This document shows, in pieces, positions 8,436 through 15,386 of a DNA stretch of 64,000 nucleotides; position 1 is the stretch's first letter; every line of letters starts with the position of its first letter. Origin of the DNA: Pseudocalidococcus sp964653145 (GTDB lineage Bacteria; Cyanobacteriota; Cyanobacteriia; Thermosynechococcales; Thermosynechococcaceae). The notes beneath the pieces were generated by a model. It had not been told where the DNA came from. It made no database searches and was given only the letters and a program-made list of their open reading frames with translations. Where the stretch lies: the NCBI GenBank assembly GCA_964653145.1, contig CAZZCG010000015.1, positions 19,367 through 83,366 of the forward strand, written 5' to 3'. A program made the position numbers and the translations under genes.

Positions 8436-9263
8436 ATGAGTCTCCTCCCAGACCAGGCCCAGGCCAGTGCTGATTTCTTGCAAGAACAGGGTGTCCAATC
8501 GCCGGATTTATTGGTGATTTTAGGTTCCGGTTGGGGTGAACTGGCCCAGGCCGTGACAGTCAAGCTCAAAATTCCCTATTCAGAGATTCTCCACTTTCCC
8601 CAAGCCACGGTTCCAGGTCACGGCAATACCGTCTTGTGTGCTGAATATGGGGGAAAATCCCTCCTGATTTTGACGGGGCGTTTCCACTATTACGAGGGCT
8701 ATAGTCTGGCGGAAACCACCTTCCCAGTTCGAGTGGCGGCACTTATGGGGGCCAAGGGCCTCATTACCACCAATGCGGCTGGGGGACTGCGATCCATGTT
8801 TCAACCAGGAGATTTATTCGTCATTAGCGATCACATTAACTTCCTGCCTGATAATCCTTTGCGCGGAATCCATGGGGCCGCTTTTGGCTCGAGATTTGTC
8901 GATTTAGTCGGGGCCTACGATCCGGCCTGGCAAGAGTTAGCCCATCGCACCGCTGAGCATCTGGGAGTTCGGTGTCATCGGGGTGTCTATGTGGCACTGC
9001 CGGGACCCAATTATGAAACACCGGCGGAGATTAAAATGCTGCAACGCTTGGGCGGGGATGTGGTGGGGATGTCAACGGTGCCTGAGGTGATTGTGGCAAG
9101 GCAAATGGGCTTACGGGTGTTGGGGCTTTCCTGTATTACCAATTTGGGCGCCGGCCTGGTGGATCAGCCCTTAGATCATGGCGAAGTGTTAACGGTTGGG
9201 CAATCCATGGGGGAATCTTTTAGGCTGATTTTAGGGGCAATTCTCTCCGCCATGAAAGTCTAA
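8436..9263 (+). CDS. Purine nucleoside phosphorylase (trimeric PNP class)
   Basis: The protein has 275 residues and matches the trimeric PNP/MTAP family. It shows the phosphate loop GSGWG (30-34), GRFHYYEG (about 80-87), TNAAGG (about 111-116), GPNYETPAE (about 189-197) and GMSTVPE. These enzymes cleave inosine and guanosine with phosphate to the base and ribose-1-phosphate for purine salvage. The conserved Asn near the C-terminus is visible in CITNLGAG. The GPNYETPAE loop indicates PNP rather than methylthioadenosine phosphorylase. It is a single gene upstream of a hydrolase read in the same direction. Confidence 0.93.
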   Translation: MSLLPDQAQASADFLQEQGVQSPDLLVILGSGWGELAQAVTVKLKIPYSEILHFPQATVPGHGNTVLCAEYGGKSLLILTGRFHYYEGYSLAETTFPVRVAALMGAKGLITTNAAGGLRSMFQPGDLFVISDHINFLPDNPLRGIHGAAFGSRFVDLVGAYDPAWQELAHRTAEHLGVRCHRGVYVALPGPNYETPAEIKMLQRLGGDVVGMSTVPEVIVARQMGLRVLGLSCITNLGAGLVDQPLDHGEVLTVGQSMGESFRLILGAILSAMKV

Positions 9264-9331
9264 GTCTGAGATTGCCATTCCCAATCGGATCGGAATTTAG
9301 AAGCCGCAAATCAAGGCTCAGGAGTTCAGCC

Positions 9332-10969
9332 ATGGGTCAGCAGTTTTTCTCACGGACTCGTAATTGTCAGTGGGCGCAATTCTTCGGGTGTTTGGGCCTC
9401 CTTGGCAGCTTGGTTTTCGGGGCAGCGGGGCCTGGCCTGGCGGCAGAAAAGTTTTCCATTCCCTACAGTGGGATGCGCTTTAACTTGACGATCAAAGATT
9501 TAGAGGTTTACGCCGCCGAGGGCAAGCTCCAGGGAGAACTGGCCAGCTATGCCAAACACGCCACCCCAGAACAAATGGCTCAGCTTCGAGAAGTCCTCAA
9601 CACCCGGATTAATGTCCCCCCATTTGCGGTCTCTCAATTTCTCTATTCCCACTTTGGTGAAACCCTGCTGCAATCCGTTGGGGAAGATTTGCGCACCAGG
9701 GCCAATCAAAATGGTTTTTACGGTTTGCGCTCGGCATTTATCTTGGCGGCCAACGATCCCCAGGGACTAAATCTCCTCAACATTCTTCGCCTTGTGCCCG
9801 GGTGCTGCATCAACATCAATACTGAACGGGTACTCGGACAATTTCGCATTTTTAGTCAGGTGATGGAATCCACAACCCAGGCCATGCAAGGTCTCCATGC
9901 CCGTGCTGAAGCTGAGATCAAAGCCATTGGCCCCATCGATTTCAGTCAACTCCCAGATCTACGCCAACCGGGCCCCTATCAATGGACCACTGAAACCATC
10001 ACCGTCACCGATGGCCAACGTCAACGCCAATTTCAGACCACCGTTTATGTTCCCCAAACCCCAATTCCAGCCCCGGTCGTCTTGATCTCCCATGGTCTTG
10101 GCTCCGATGGCAATGATTTTGCTGAATTGGGAAAACACCTTGCCTCCTATGGAATTGCCGTCGCCCTACCAAGCCATCCTGGGAGTGATGCCCAACAACG
10201 CTTAGCCTTTCTCCAGGGTTATGAGAGACAGGTGATTCGTCCGGAGGAATTTCTTGAGCGCCCACGGGATATGACGGTTCTCCTTGATGAACTGACCCAC
10301 TTAACTAAAACGGATGCACGCTTCCAAGGCAGACTCAATCCCAACCAGGCCGGGGCCATTGGCCACTCCATTGGCGGACAGACCGTTTTATCCCTAGCTG
10401 GAGCCGAGATTAATTGGTCACAGATTCAAGAGGACTGCCAGGGGGAGTTAATTGCCTTGAGCATCTCCCAACCGATACAGTGCAGTGCCTTTCTTCTCAA
10501 ACCCGATTCCAGGAGTCTGCGCGACCCTCGAATTAAAGGGGTTATTGCCCTCAATCCCACCCTCCGCACCGTCCTTGGCCCTAAGAATCTCGCCCAGATT
10601 GAAATTCCTGTGATGCTGGTGGGGGGTACCGATGATCTGGTCACACCGGTGATTTTGGAGCAGGTTGAACCCTTTACCTGGATCACTGCCTCGCCAAAAT
10701 ATTTAGCCATCCTCGAGAAAGGAACCCACCTTTACAATCCTGAAGCCGGAAGTCGGGGAGCCGTTCCCTTTCCACCAAGTTTTTATGGCCCGGATCCCAC
10801 CTTATCCCGACAATACCTCAATGCCCTGAGTGTGGCCTTTACCCAAACCCACATCGCCAACCAGGCCCCATTTCGTGCCTTTTTAACCCCCACCTACGCC
10901 CAGACCATCAGCAAACCTCAAATGCCCCTGGTTTTTGTCCAAGGTTTTGATGTGCCCCCACCCCGTTAA
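9332..10969 (+). CDS. Exported alpha/beta hydrolase with N-terminal DUF1400-like domain
   Basis: The ATG at 9332 is preceded by AGGAG at seven bases, so it is preferred over an upstream TTG at 9272. The 545-residue product has a signal peptide (hydrophobic segment, then GLAAEKF near residue 37). An N-terminal helical domain of about 130 residues resembles the DUF1400 region that precedes lipase-like domains in cyanobacteria. A dienelactone-hydrolase-like alpha/beta fold follows: LISHGLGSDGNDFAELG as oxyanion region, GHSIGGQ with the nucleophile Ser near residue 345, VGGTDDLVTP with the probable acid, and a His in KGTHLYNP. The substrate is unknown; an esterase or lipase acting in the periplasm is likely. 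Confidence 0.88.
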   Translation: MGQQFFSRTRNCQWAQFFGCLGLLGSLVFGAAGPGLAAEKFSIPYSGMRFNLTIKDLEVYAAEGKLQGELASYAKHATPEQMAQLREVLNTRINVPPFAVSQFLYSHFGETLLQSVGEDLRTRANQNGFYGLRSAFILAANDPQGLNLLNILRLVPGCCININTERVLGQFRIFSQVMESTTQAMQGLHARAEAEIKAIGPIDFSQLPDLRQPGPYQWTTETITVTDGQRQRQFQTTVYVPQTPIPAPVVLISHGLGSDGNDFAELGKHLASYGIAVALPSHPGSDAQQRLAFLQGYERQVIRPEEFLERPRDMTVLLDELTHLTKTDARFQGRLNPNQAGAIGHSIGGQTVLSLAGAEINWSQIQEDCQGELIALSISQPIQCSAFLLKPDSRSLRDPRIKGVIALNPTLRTVLGPKNLAQIEIPVMLVGGTDDLVTPVILEQVEPFTWITASPKYLAILEKGTHLYNPEAGSRGAVPFPPSFYGPDPTLSRQYLNALSVAFTQTHIANQAPFRAFLTPTYAQTISKPQMPLVFVQGFDVPPPR

Positions 10970-11018
10970 GATTCCCCCAGGCCTGGAATTGGCTGGCGAG
11001 GGCTGAATTCCCCTGACT

Positions 11019-11876
11019 CTAAAGGTTGGACAGTGGAGAACGTTGAAACTGACTGGCGGGGGCAATCCGAATTCCGTCTGAGGATGCGTAGGCTACTTCG
11101 GGGTAAAAGTCCGCTGGGGGTTGTGGTGTGCGGGCGACTAAATCGGCAATTCGCAATTGGGTAGCCGCAACATAAATCCCCATGATCCGGGCAGCTCGAT
11201 TTCCCTGGGCCCCCGCATGAACAATGCCCCGAATTCTTCCCCAGACGAGAATATCACCTCCAGCAATGATGGAACTGCCGGGATTTAGGTCTCCCACAAC
11301 AATGACGGTTCCCGGATGGCAAATTTCAGTCCCGGAGCGTAACGTCGTTTCCAGATAAAGCGGGCCCGTGATTTTTTCTGCCAGGTCAGATTCAGACTCA
11401 GTTAAGGTCAATTGCGGCTGTTGCACTACTGAATAGCCCAAAGTGGCTGCAGCAATGGCGGTTTGGCGGCGGCTAGTGACGATCCGACTCAGGGAAATCT
11501 GGGCTGGGGTCAGGGCTTCCACCAGTTGCTGCAAATGGCGTTGATCCAGGAGGCGATTTCCGGCCCGCAGTTCTAATTCAGCTTGGGGTCGCCAGAAGAT
11601 CGGTCGTCCCTGCAAATGGAGCTGTAATTGCTGCCAAAGGGTTTCCCAGTCACCACCGGTTTCTGGGGGAAGTTGGAGCACCAGGCCCTGCTCATCCCCA
11701 TAGAAGGTAATTCCAGTTTCCAACGGGCTAGCGGTGGGATTGGTTTCATCCAAATTAACGTCAGTATTGAGGTCTGTAACCCACGGGCCTGGTTCAAAGG
11801 AATCGTTGCCAGGGTCAAGGGGGAGATTCTCAGGCGTCTCTGATTCCTGTAATTCCCCGAGCTCTGGCTCATTCAT
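11019..11876 (-). CDS. minC: Septum site-determining protein MinC
   Basis: This 285-residue protein has an acidic, low-complexity N-terminal 50 residues typical of cyanobacterial MinC. An N-domain with TGITFYGDEQGLVLQLPP follows. The beta-helical C-domain has LRSGTEICHPGTVIVVGDLNPG and SIIAGGDILVWGRIRG at about residues 175-220. MinC inhibits FtsZ assembly away from mid-cell and is positioned by MinD. No minD or minE lies next to it. Instead its start overlaps by four bases the stop of an upstream exported protein, so the two are translationally coupled. Confidence 0.93.
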   Translation of the reverse strand: MNEPELGELQESETPENLPLDPGNDSFEPGPWVTDLNTDVNLDETNPTASPLETGITFYGDEQGLVLQLPPETGGDWETLWQQLQLHLQGRPIFWRPQAELELRAGNRLLDQRHLQQLVEALTPAQISLSRIVTSRRQTAIAAATLGYSVVQQPQLTLTESESDLAEKITGPLYLETTLRSGTEICHPGTVIVVGDLNPGSSIIAGGDILVWGRIRGIVHAGAQGNRAARIMGIYVAATQLRIADLVARTPQPPADFYPEVAYASSDGIRIAPASQFQRSPLSNL

Positions 11877-12661
11877 GGTTGCCCAACTCGTAATCGCTGG
11901 GTCATGAGAATTTTGCCGGTATCACGAATCAAGGTAACGGAAACCCACTGACTCCCGGCCTGGTTGGGGGCGCGACCAATTTTAAATAATCCCCCTGCTG
12001 GTAGGAGTTCCAGCTTAATGGAGGGTTGTTGGAGATAGGTTTCAGCATTGATGGGCTGCACAGAGGCTGATCCCAACAAAAGGGCATCTCCCAGGGGTTC
12101 TTGAACAATCACATCCAGGTTATAGTCCTGGCCCAGCCTAACTGAGGTGGGGAGGTCAAATTGTACAGTGGGTGGGGCGGTTCCAGCGGTGAGTTTCGAT
12201 TGTTCAGCGGTAATATCTTGCCAGACGATTTGGCCATTGGCGATCCGTTGGCGACTACTCAAGTTGGCATCTAGAGCTAGGGGTTGATCCTGAAAACTAC
12301 TTTCCCCGGTAATCGCAGTGGTCAGTTCCACTTCCCAGCCAGTGTTCAGGCGCCGCCACCGATTAATTTTGGTGTGGTAGGTCAGGTTTGGATATTCGGC
12401 CCACAGGCGCTGAAGGAGTTGCTCAAGGATGTCACGGTTTAGGCCATCCGTGGTGGTGAAACTATCGCTGTAAAACCCAAGAACTGCCTGAAGATTTTTG
12501 GCATTGGCGGCGGCATCAAGGTTTTGGATTAAAGTTTGTAACTCACCGGGAACATTGGTGCGAGAACTACTGGATTGGGCTGCAGCTGGGGGGATGAAGG
12601 GTGTGATGCTGCTGGTGGCGAGTGTTAAAGCAATAAGAACGGACTGATAAAACCGGGACAT
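11873..12661 (-). CDS. Exported NTF2/SnoaL-like domain protein
   Basis: I chose the ATG at 12661, with GGAGAGG nine bases upstream; the frame extends nine codons further. The 262-residue product has a signal peptide ending near PPAAAQS. Residues about 35-145 look like an NTF2-like fold: LQTLIQNLDAAANAKNLQAVLGFYSDSF, then LTYHTKINRWRR and RQRIANGQIVWQDIT. The C-terminal 110 residues are beta-rich. The function is unknown. It is coupled to minC by an ATGA overlap, so a link to the cell envelope or division is possible but only inferred from position. Confidence 0.75.
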   Translation of the reverse strand: MSRFYQSVLIALTLATSSITPFIPPAAAQSSSSRTNVPGELQTLIQNLDAAANAKNLQAVLGFYSDSFTTTDGLNRDILEQLLQRLWAEYPNLTYHTKINRWRRLNTGWEVELTTAITGESSFQDQPLALDANLSSRQRIANGQIVWQDITAEQSKLTAGTAPPTVQFDLPTSVRLGQDYNLDVIVQEPLGDALLLGSASVQPINAETYLQQPSIKLELLPAGGLFKIGRAPNQAGSQWVSVTLIRDTGKILMTQRLRVGQP

Positions 12662-12880
12662 TACCGATGGCCTCTCCAGAGTTAACAATCATGGACACAT
12701 TACCCGTGATCATGACTTGACTTAATTTACACCTGTCTCCATACCCCATCACTAACGCCGCTGGAAACATGGTTGGTGAATGCCTTAAGCCAGGCCATTT
12801 CAGCCAGCAATTACCAGATTAGCTCTCATCATAGCGCTGTCGTTCCGCTTGAGTTAGCGCTGGCTTTTAGATTTGTCAAT

Positions 12881-14176
12881 TCACTCAGGCTGGGGTTGCA
12901 GGCGTTCCCAACGGGCCTGGGCCTGGGTGAGGGCAGAGTTGGCATTGCTTTGGCCGAGTAACACAGATTCTAAGGCTTGCCCAAGACTTTCAGAAAAGCG
13001 CGCATACCCTGGGAAAAGTGGCCGGGCCTGGGCCTGCGGCATTTGGTCAAGGAAAACCTGAAGAGCAGGTTGGGAGGCAACAAAGGTTTGATATTTCGGG
13101 TTATCCCGCACTCGGCGATTGACGGGTAAATAGCCTGTTCCCAGGGCAAACTCAGTTTGAAAGGCTTCACCCATGACGTATTCAGCAAAAGTCCAGGCCG
13201 CCGCTTCTCGCACTGGGTCAGTTTTGAAAATAAAGAGGTTTTCGCCGCCAAGAGCAGTGGCTGCCCGAACATCCTCAGGAATGGGCATCACCCCATAATC
13301 CACCTGGGTTTGTTGTAACTGGCCAAGGGTCCACGGGCCCGTAATTTGCATGGCCACACGTCCAGTTAGGAAATTATCCAGTTCGTAACCCCGCTCCGGT
13401 AAAGAAAGAATCGCCGAACCATCCTGAATCAGGTCAGACCAAAACTCCAATCCAGCCAGGGCACCGGGACTATCCAAACGGGCTGTTTCCAGGGAATTTC
13501 CCAGGGTTCCGCCAGCACTCCACATAAATGGCAGCCAGGTGAAAACGGCAAAATCTCCGCGACCAAGGGCCAACATAATTCCGTGGGCCGGTTTTTGCCC
13601 CGCTCGGTCTTGGGGTTGGCTGAGCCTTTGGGCAACTTGGCGAAACTCCCCCCAGGTTTTGGGCAGGGTGGAAATTCCGGCGGCAGCGAAGAGACTGGGT
13701 CGGTAAAATACCCCGAGGTTATTGGTATCAAAGGGAACAGACCAAATGTGATCTTCAAAGACCATCGTGGCCAGGAGGACGGGTTCAATTTCTGTTTTTC
13801 GCGCCGAGGCAGCCCACCAATCGTCTAAAGGCCGAAGCGCTCCTAGTTCCACCAGTTGTCCTGTAATTGTGGGATTAAACCAGAGTAGGTCTGGGGGGGC
13901 ATTGCCAACGACGGCAGCCAGGATTTTTGGCAATTGCTGATCCGGTTGCCCGACGTAAATGCTTTCCACTTGAATTGAGGGGTGGGTCTGGTTAAAGCGA
14001 TTGATCAGGGTTTGCAAAATCTCGCGATTTGGTGGTGGATTGACTCCTTGCCAGAGGGTTAAGTGGACAACATCCCCGCCAGGCCTCGGCGCACACCCCC
14101 AAAGTTGCAGCAGCAGAATTCCCAGCCCTAACCACCGTAAGCATTGCCAAAGTCGTTGCCAGAGATTTATTTGCAT
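12881..14176 (-). CDS. ABC transporter extracellular solute-binding lipoprotein, sugar type
   Basis: The 431-residue protein is a family-1 solute-binding protein. Its lipobox LWGC puts the lipidated cysteine at residue 28. LTLWQGVNPPPNREILQTLINRFNQTHPSIQVE and the later GDFAVFTWLPFMWSAGG and AMQITGPWTLGQL are typical of maltose/trehalose-type binders. It would capture a sugar or polyol for import across the inner membrane. No permease or ATPase gene is adjacent in the window, so its transport partners must be encoded elsewhere. It precedes, and runs away from, the tRNA-Leu gene. Confidence 0.9.
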   Translation of the reverse strand: MQINLWQRLWQCLRWLGLGILLLQLWGCAPRPGGDVVHLTLWQGVNPPPNREILQTLINRFNQTHPSIQVESIYVGQPDQQLPKILAAVVGNAPPDLLWFNPTITGQLVELGALRPLDDWWAASARKTEIEPVLLATMVFEDHIWSVPFDTNNLGVFYRPSLFAAAGISTLPKTWGEFRQVAQRLSQPQDRAGQKPAHGIMLALGRGDFAVFTWLPFMWSAGGTLGNSLETARLDSPGALAGLEFWSDLIQDGSAILSLPERGYELDNFLTGRVAMQITGPWTLGQLQQTQVDYGVMPIPEDVRAATALGGENLFIFKTDPVREAAAWTFAEYVMGEAFQTEFALGTGYLPVNRRVRDNPKYQTFVASQPALQVFLDQMPQAQARPLFPGYARFSESLGQALESVLLGQSNANSALTQAQARWERLQPQPE

Positions 14177-14298
14177 AAAAAACCATTTCAGCCATGATTA
14201 ATTTTGGCCCCGGGGCCTGGGAAAACCATCCCTTTTCCAAAATTTTCTAATTTTCTTATTCAAATAGATTCCCCAACTACGCTAATATGGTGATCCAC

Positions 14299-14380
14299 GG
14301 GCGAGTGGCGAAATTGGTAGACGCGCTAGACTCAAAATCTTGTTCCGCGAGGAGTGTCGGTTCGAGTCCGACCTCGCCCA
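14299..14380 (+). tRNA. tRNA-Leu (anticodon CAA)
   Basis: The acceptor stem GGGCGAG (14299-14305) pairs with CTCGCCC (14373-14379), and the discriminator base is A. The seven-base anticodon loop CTCAAAA gives anticodon CAA, which reads UUG codons. A long variable arm (class II) and the T-loop TTCGAGT are visible. CCA is not encoded beyond the first bases. The 3' end is the attachment site of the element that follows. Confidence 0.95.
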
Positions 14381-14381
14381 T
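14370..14381 (+). repeat. Left attachment core (attL) within tRNA-Leu
   Basis: GACCTCGCCCAT covers the last T-arm bases, the 3' acceptor strand, the discriminator and one flanking base. The identical 12 bases lie at 23032-23043. Similarity fades on both sides, apart from an AAA shared just downstream. Confidence 0.75.
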
Positions 14382-14547
14382 AAAATACCTATCTGAGACA
14401 GTCTGAGATTGTCTATAAAGCATGACTGGTAAAGGGTTTAAGCCTTATTCCTTGTCTAAGCTAGTCTCATGTTGTCTAGGGTAAGCTAGGGGTAAGTGGG
14501 GGTGCTTTTCAGGGTAAATCCCCCAACAGTGAAAGGAGCTACTCCCA

Positions 14548-14985
14548 ATGTTTGATTTTCCCCATAGAGGCAAGCATCCGGAAGAGATCCAGCTAGAGCA
14601 ACAGGCCCAGGCCATGGCCGAAAAAATGCTTAGAAAGCGACCGAAGCCGACTTATCAAATTCAGATACTGAAATTTATCAACGAATTGCAACGGCATGAA
14701 GTTTCTCAAGAAATCAGCAAATTGATTAACGAAAAGACTCCTGAATGGCTGTCGGCGTATCCTGACGAATTTCTCTACCTTCCTAAAATATGGTTTGACT
14801 GCTTGGATGACAACGAATATCGGGCCTATGCTCAAGCACTGAAGGATTTGGAACGCAAAGAGCTAGTTGTCGTTACAAAAGTAAAGAATCCGTCAGGAGT
14901 CAAGGAATTTAAGTTAGTTAGAATCACACTCCCTGGAATCCTTATATCAGAAGCATTGCAGAGACTCCTATCCAGTAAAAAGTAG
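14548..14985 (+). CDS. Element protein of unknown function, possible winged-helix
   Basis: The product is a 145-residue, highly charged soluble protein, preceded by AAAGGAG. The N-terminal half is helical (EEIQLEQQAQAMAEKMLRK). The C-terminal half, with YAQALKDLERKELVVVTKVK followed by KEFKLVRIT, has the helix-plus-two-strand look of a winged-helix DNA-binding domain. I do not recognise the family. Its stop codon lies inside the first of three 22-bp repeats, a placement like that of a small replication or copy-control protein next to its binding sites; this is inference only. Confidence 0.6.
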   Translation: MFDFPHRGKHPEEIQLEQQAQAMAEKMLRKRPKPTYQIQILKFINELQRHEVSQEISKLINEKTPEWLSAYPDEFLYLPKIWFDCLDDNEYRAYAQALKDLERKELVVVTKVKNPSGVKEFKLVRITLPGILISEALQRLLSSKK

Positions 14986-15031
14986 ATTCCTATCCAGTAA
15001 AATTAGGCTTCCTATCTACTGACAATTCAAT
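14966..15031. repeat. Three tandem 22-bp repeats (iteron-like)
   Basis: TCCTATCCAG starts at 14966 and again at 14988, and the variant TCCTATCTAC starts at 15010. The spacing is exactly 22 bases each time, so the copies lie on the same DNA face. The first two units also share GTAAAA. They lie between the 145-residue gene and the AlpA-like gene. Confidence 0.65.
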
Positions 15032-15045
15032 AAAATCCGAAGTAT

Positions 15046-15073
15046 GCTAAATCAGTCTAATTTGAGATTTAGC
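15046..15073. promoter_or_regulatory. Perfect inverted repeat abutting the alpA-like start
   Basis: GCTAAATC (15046-15053) and GATTTAGC (15066-15073) form a perfect 8-bp dyad with a 12-base spacer. It ends one base before the ATG at 15075. It occupies the place of the ribosome-binding site, which is otherwise not evident. It could be an autoregulatory operator or an RNA hairpin controlling initiation. Confidence 0.5.
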
Positions 15074-15074
15074 C

Positions 15075-15299
15075 ATGCAACCTGAGAATGGATTCCTTCG
15101 GATTAACGAAGTTCTAAAATTTGTCCCCATCGGAAAGTCTACGTTGTGGCTTTGGGTGCGACAAGGAAGATTCCCAAAGCCAGTAAAGCTTTCCCAAACG
15201 GTCACAGCTTGGAAAAGTGTTGACGTTCAAAACTATCTAGCGGATCCGTGCGGGTGGCGACCCAATACGCAAGAAACCCCCATCGGGGCAAAACGATGA
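15075..15299 (+). CDS. AlpA-like helix-turn-helix regulator
   Basis: The 74-residue protein matches the AlpA/excisionase-like pattern: LRINEVLKFVPIGKSTLWLWVRQGRFPKPVKLSQTVTAWKSVDVQNYL. Helix-turn-helix residues 8-30 are followed by the basic wing GRFPKPVKL and the Trp of the last helix. Such proteins in prophages and islands activate integrase or excision genes, or repress element genes. Here no integrase gene follows; the next gene is the primase-helicase after 87 bases. The start lies directly against a perfect inverted repeat, suggesting autoregulation. Confidence 0.85.
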   Translation: MQPENGFLRINEVLKFVPIGKSTLWLWVRQGRFPKPVKLSQTVTAWKSVDVQNYLADPCGWRPNTQETPIGAKR

Positions 15300-15386
15300 G
15301 GGTTTCTGAAATTTTTGGGGTGGAATTAAGCAAGCACTTAAATTCTACCCCTCCAGTCCACTTAAAACACTCCCAAGGAGGGGAAA

